Part shown: positions 60,712 to 64,000 of the stretch, in pieces
How the letters are laid out: each line of letters begins with the position of its first letter
Numbering within the stretch: the stretch's first letter is position 1
Assembly: GCA_963810755.1 (NCBI GenBank)
Contig: CAWEOP010000002.1
Location: 682,001-746,000 of the forward strand
DNA from: FEN-1219 sp963810755
Lineage (GTDB): Bacteria; Pseudomonadota; Gammaproteobacteria; Steroidobacterales; Rariloculaceae
Reading direction: 5' to 3'
DNA length: 64,000 nucleotides
Position numbers and translations under genes: made by a program
Notes under the pieces: generated by a model
Database searches by the model: none
What the model saw: the letters and a program-made list of their open reading frames with translations, nothing else
Told to the model about the DNA's origin: nothing

Positions 60712-61611
60712 ATGAATCCGTCGCGATTCAATTTCGTGACTCTCTCTCTTATCGTAAGCGTTGTACGCGCGGGCAGTATTTCCGCAGGCGCAAAAACGAT
60801 GAACCTGGCGCTCGCGGCCGCGAGCAAGAGGATTGCCGATTTTGAAAGCTACGTCGGAGTCGCGATTTTCTCGCGCCTCCCGCAGGGCGTGGAGCTCACC
60901 GATGCCGGTCGGGCGATCTTTCACAATATTCTGAACATCTTGGAAAACGTGGAGCTTCTGCACCGGAACATCGAGGAGATCGGTGCTGGAGGCCGTAGCC
61001 ACGTACGTATCTGGGTGAGTCCGGCGGCGATCAGCGAGCGTATTCCGGAGGAGCTCTCGAGCTTCATGCAGGCTCATCAAGACATCACCGTGGCGCTCGA
61101 GGAGCGGGACAGCTCGGACATCATCAAAGCCGTGCGCGAGAACCGCGCAGACGTCGGAATATTCGTCGACACCATGAACAGCAACGGTCTGCAAACCAGA
61201 ATCTACTGCGAGGAGGAGCTCGTCGTGATCGTTCCCGCGAACCACGCCCTCGCCGCTACGGATACAACCACGCTCGCCGAGGCGCTGACTTACGATTTCG
61301 TGGGCCTGCAGTCGGGCACACCGCTTGCGGCGCGCGTCGATTATGAAAGCAGCCGGCTCGGCCGCACACCAAACTTCAAAATCCAGGTTCGCGGAGTGGA
61401 GACTACGTGCCGGATGGTCGCCGCCGGGCTAGGCATTGGGATCCTTCCCGAAGCGGCAGCCAGGCGTTATCTGCACCACATGGGCCTTCGAAGCGTCGCA
61501 ATCGATGAGGCGTGGGCAAAGCGGCGCCTCTTCCTCGGCTACCGCGACGAGGCGACTCTGCGGCACGCCGCACGGCTTCTCGTCCGTTACCTTGCTGGCG
61601 AGCAGGACTAG
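60712..61611 (+). CDS. LysR-type transcriptional regulator of the aromatic cluster
   Basis: A 299-residue LysR regulator. The helix-turn-helix is at residues 1-60 (RFNFVTLSLIVSVVRAGSIS, AGAKTMNLALAAASKRIADF) and the effector domain follows (VRIWVSPAAISERIPEELSS, VGIFVDTMNSNGLQTR, GLGIGILPEAAARRYLHHMG). It lies 54 bases after the BNR-repeat gene and 141 bases before the Rieske oxygenase, all on the plus strand, so it probably controls one or both sets in response to a ring compound. The M at 60712 fits the family start; the frame opens earlier at GTG 60661. Confidence 0.9.
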   Translation: MNPSRFNFVTLSLIVSVVRAGSISAGAKTMNLALAAASKRIADFESYVGVAIFSRLPQGVELTDAGRAIFHNILNILENVELLHRNIEEIGAGGRSHVRIWVSPAAISERIPEELSSFMQAHQDITVALEERDSSDIIKAVRENRADVGIFVDTMNSNGLQTRIYCEEELVVIVPANHALAATDTTTLAEALTYDFVGLQSGTPLAARVDYESSRLGRTPNFKIQVRGVETTCRMVAAGLGIGILPEAAARRYLHHMGLRSVAIDEAWAKRRLFLGYRDEATLRHAARLLVRYLAGEQD

Positions 61612-61752
61612 CGGCTGCCGGCGCGCCGCCGCCGCTTTCGCAGAGTACGAAGTGCACTCCTCGAATCGCGGCAACTCCGCTCGAGGCGAGGTGATAGGTT
61701 CGACGCCGTCGGCCGACGCGTTCGTCGAGTCCATGAGGCAGATACGATCGTC

Positions 61753-63156
61753 ATGATGACCCACGAGGAGAACACGCAGCTCACGCGCGTCGGCCCAGGG
61801 ACGCCGTGCGGGGAGCTCATGCGCCGCTATTGGCATCCAATCTACCCCGAGGTCCTGTTGCGCGAAAATCCTGTCCGCAAGGTGCGCATCCTCTGCGAAA
61901 ACCTGACCTTGTTCCGCGACCGCCAAGGAAATCTCGGTCTCGTGCAGGAGCGATGCGCACACCGCTCCGCCAGTTTGCATCTCGGTATTCCCGATGAGCG
62001 CGGATTGCGTTGCTGCTATCACGGGTGGCTCTTCGATCGCGAGGGGCGCTGCCTCGACCAACCGCTCGAGCCACCCACGCTCAAGCTCAAGGACACGATC
62101 CGGATCAAAGCCTACCCTGTGCAGGAGATGGGCGGCTTGATCTGGGCGTATCTCGGTCCGGAGCCGGTCCCGTTGCTGCCCCGTTGGAACTTGTTCGTAC
62201 GCGAAGACGGCTTCCGCCAGATTCTCGCGCATCAGCTGCCGTGCAACTGGCTCCAGAACATGGAGAACCGCGGCGACCTAGGTCACTCCGTGTACTTGCA
62301 TGGCGCGCTGTCCAAATACGTTCGCGAACGGAAAGGCCTGCCGCATGACGACCCGGAGGCACGGTACAACGCGACGATGCGCGACTTCGAAGCGATGCGC
62401 GCCCGCGGCGCCTACATCAAGTGGCGCGCAAATTACAACGAGTTCGGCTTCACCAAGGGCAGCCTCGAGTCGGATAAGAGCGAGGACTCGCGAAGCTGGA
62501 CCATCGGACAGAATCCGATCCTGTTTCCCTACATCCTGGCTTTCGGGCCGCAGGAGGGGGACGAGCGCATACGCCGGCTCTATCAGATCGGCGTGCCGAT
62601 CGACGATACGCACACTTGGCATCTCCAGTACTGCTGCTACGTCTTCCCGAAGGGCGTGGACATTCCTAGCCAGGAGGCTATTCCGTACCGCGAGCTGCCG
62701 ATCACCAACGAACGTGGCGAGCTCATCCTCGACTACGTTTTGGCTCAGGACATGGCATCTTGGTCTCAGCAGGGCGAAATCACGGATCGAACCCAGGAGC
62801 ATCTAGGCGCGAGCGATCGTCTCGTCGTCGCCTATCGCCAGCTGCTCCGGAAACAAATCGACAGGGTCGCGAGCGGTGGGGAGCCAATGAACGTGTTTCG
62901 CGATCCGTCGAAGGTCGAGAGCCCGGAATTGCGGATACCCGGTAACGAGCGCGGCGACGCAGCGCCGACGCGCAGCACGGTGCTCGGTCGCTCGATCCGT
63001 TATCGCGACAACTATCACAAGCAAGCGCCCGACGGCGGACTCTATATCGACGAGGACGTCGACGGCCTGTGTCCCGATCGCGAGCTGATCCTCGACCTCT
63101 ACCGGCAGGCCGAGAAAGTCCGGCTCGCGGCGGCCCGCGGTGCCGGAGCCGAATGA
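61753..63156 (+). CDS. Rieske non-heme iron oxygenase, large subunit
   Basis: A 467-residue aromatic-ring or demethylase-type oxygenase. The Rieske 2Fe-2S site is C68-x-H70 (QERCAHRSASLHLG) and C87-x2-H90 (LRCCYHGWLFD). The mononuclear iron site is in NWLQNMENRGDLGHSVYLHG, with the bridging Asp and two His ligands in D-x2-H-x4-H spacing. The layout matches phthalate/vanillate-type (group I) single-component oxygenases that take electrons from a separate reductase, which is not in this window. It should demethylate or hydroxylate an aromatic acid ahead of the extradiol dioxygenase. Starts at an ATGATG; aldo/keto reductase follows after 10 bases. Confidence 0.92.
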   Translation: MMTHEENTQLTRVGPGTPCGELMRRYWHPIYPEVLLRENPVRKVRILCENLTLFRDRQGNLGLVQERCAHRSASLHLGIPDERGLRCCYHGWLFDREGRCLDQPLEPPTLKLKDTIRIKAYPVQEMGGLIWAYLGPEPVPLLPRWNLFVREDGFRQILAHQLPCNWLQNMENRGDLGHSVYLHGALSKYVRERKGLPHDDPEARYNATMRDFEAMRARGAYIKWRANYNEFGFTKGSLESDKSEDSRSWTIGQNPILFPYILAFGPQEGDERIRRLYQIGVPIDDTHTWHLQYCCYVFPKGVDIPSQEAIPYRELPITNERGELILDYVLAQDMASWSQQGEITDRTQEHLGASDRLVVAYRQLLRKQIDRVASGGEPMNVFRDPSKVESPELRIPGNERGDAAPTRSTVLGRSIRYRDNYHKQAPDGGLYIDEDVDGLCPDRELILDLYRQAEKVRLAAARGAGAE

Positions 63157-63166
63157 GTGCGTGACC

Positions 63167-64000
63167 ATGAATCGCCGCGTCCTCGGCCGCACCCGGTTGT
63201 CCGTGTCCGAGATCGGCTTCGGATGCGGCCCGACCGCGGGGCTCGTCGCATCCGGCCCACGCGAAGCGCAACGAGCGGCCGTACAGCGTGCGCTCGACCT
63301 CGGTATCGACTACTTCGACACGGCGCCGCTCTATGGCGCCGGGGAGTCGGAGCGCAATCTCGGCTTGGTGCTACGCGAGCTCGGCGCGACGCCGCGTGTC
63401 GCGACCAAAGTCGCTCTCGCCGCCTCCGACTTCGGCGACATTCGCGGGGCGATCTTGAGATCCGTGGAGGGCAGCCTTGCGCGACTCGGGCAGCCGCGCA
63501 TCGCGGTGCTCCATTTGCACAATCGGATCGGGATGCAACGCGCGGCAAAAGCCGAGATCGGATCCGGCGCGCTCCTCGGCGTCGAAGACGTGCTCGGGCC
63601 GCGCGGCGTCATCGAAACGTTCGAGAGCTTGCGGGCGCAAGGCGTCGTCGAGTTCTTGGGCTGCTCGGCTTACGGCGGCGACATGCGCGCCGTCGAGCAA
63701 GTCGTGAGCAGCGGCTCGTTCGATTGTCTCCAGGTTCACTACAGCCTGTTGAACTGCTCCGCGTGGGATCGCCCGGCAGACGGCGCCGCGGCGCGGGATT
63801 ATCGTGGCATCGCCGCCCATGCGGCTGCCGCCGGCATGGGCATCGTCGCACTGCGCGCGCTCGAGGCCGGATTGCTCACGGAGCGGCCTCCGAGCACGGC
63901 GCGCGACGGCGAGTTGAGCACGACGCGACGCGCCTCGCTTGCAGCGCTGCTCGCGCCCGAGCCGCTGACCGACACCGCGCTGCGTTTCGCCTTGTCGAGA
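63167..64000 (+). CDS. Aldo/keto reductase, cut by the right window edge
   Basis: An aldo/keto reductase of which 278 codons are visible without a stop. The start MNRRVLGRTRLSVSEIGFGC shows the family pattern. Catalytic tetrad residues are visible as D and Y in YFDTAPLYGAGESE, K in VATKVALAA, and H in VLHLHNRIG. It resembles the L-fucose/D-threo-aldose dehydrogenase branch, but a ring-related aldehyde or ketone substrate is possible in this cluster. It lies 10 bases after the Rieske oxygenase and is probably in the same operon. Roughly 40-60 residues are probably missing beyond the edge. Confidence 0.85.
   Translation, partial: MNRRVLGRTRLSVSEIGFGCGPTAGLVASGPREAQRAAVQRALDLGIDYFDTAPLYGAGESERNLGLVLRELGATPRVATKVALAASDFGDIRGAILRSVEGSLARLGQPRIAVLHLHNRIGMQRAAKAEIGSGALLGVEDVLGPRGVIETFESLRAQGVVEFLGCSAYGGDMRAVEQVVSSGSFDCLQVHYSLLNCSAWDRPADGAAARDYRGIAAHAAAAGMGIVALRALEAGLLTERPPSTARDGELSTTRRASLAALLAPEPLTDTALRFALSR

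Noticed and set aside
1..64000. CRISPR arrays, insertion sequences, integrases, tRNA or rRNA genes
   Set aside because: I looked for regularly spaced repeats, terminal inverted repeats with transposase motifs, and conserved RNA sequence and saw none.

Overview
The window is high-GC bacterial DNA that is tightly packed with genes. Secreted and outer-membrane proteins (TonB-dependent receptors, Sec and Tat signal peptides), a NhaB-type antiporter, a bufferin-type operon and an ECF sigma/NrsF pair point to a Gram-negative proteobacterium, most likely an environmental gammaproteobacterium. No rRNA, tRNA or ribosomal protein gene is present, so the taxonomy is inference. I saw no CRISPR array, integrase or insertion sequence.

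Region 1 (1-27.1 kb) is dominated by two exported families that occur together many times. One is the small DUF6152 family (five free copies plus one fused copy). The other is a family of about 260-320 residues marked by a G-x-W-E/D-G-D/N-x-L motif and a conserved cysteine pair, called here the WEGDTL family (nine copies plus one decayed copy at the left edge). They are interleaved with cupins, metallo-beta-lactamase-fold proteins, a flavin monooxygenase, an esterase, a DUF6282 hydrolase, an aromatic-acid-type MFS transporter and a LysR regulator. At 19.6-27.1 kb they form one compact minus-strand operon: DUF6152-WEGDTL fusion, TonB receptor, two DUF6152/WEGDTL pairs, and a membrane-anchored winged-helix protein. 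This looks like an uncharacterised envelope system for taking up and processing a small organic substrate, and it is the best candidate for an undescribed system here.

Region 2 (27.5-33.0 kb, plus strand) carries an M28/GCPII-like peptidase, CorA, and HflK-HflC. Region 3 (33.1-40.7 kb, minus strand) is a six-gene hydrogenase-4/complex-I-like operon in which every NiFe-ligand cysteine is replaced, making it an energy-converting hydrogenase-related (Ehr) complex rather than a hydrogenase. A receiver-domain gene at its 3' end is broken by a 13-bp duplication. A perfect palindrome separates the operon from a divergent ribbon-helix-helix gene.

Region 4 (41.4-46.7 kb) has a frameshifted PQQ-type sugar dehydrogenase, NhaB, small membrane proteins, a MAPEG protein and an ECF sigma factor with its NrsF anti-sigma. 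Region 5 (46.7-49.2 kb) is a bufferin operon (DUF2282, DUF692, DUF2063, DoxX) behind an exact GTAACC-N16-CGAA promoter, so the adjacent ECF sigma factor probably controls metal-responsive peptide production.

Region 6 (49.5-56.0 kb) holds a two-subunit molybdenum hydroxylase, a divergent TonB receptor and a duplicated SnoaL-like protein. Region 7 (56.1-64.0 kb) is an aromatic catabolism cluster: MetE-like protein, LigB-type extradiol dioxygenase, oxalomesaconate-hydratase-like amidohydrolase, BNR-repeat protein, LysR regulator, Rieske oxygenase and an aldo/keto reductase cut by the window edge.

At least eight genes carry single small indels with both reading frames otherwise conserved. Either the assembly has residual indel errors or these genes have recently decayed; the sequence alone cannot decide.
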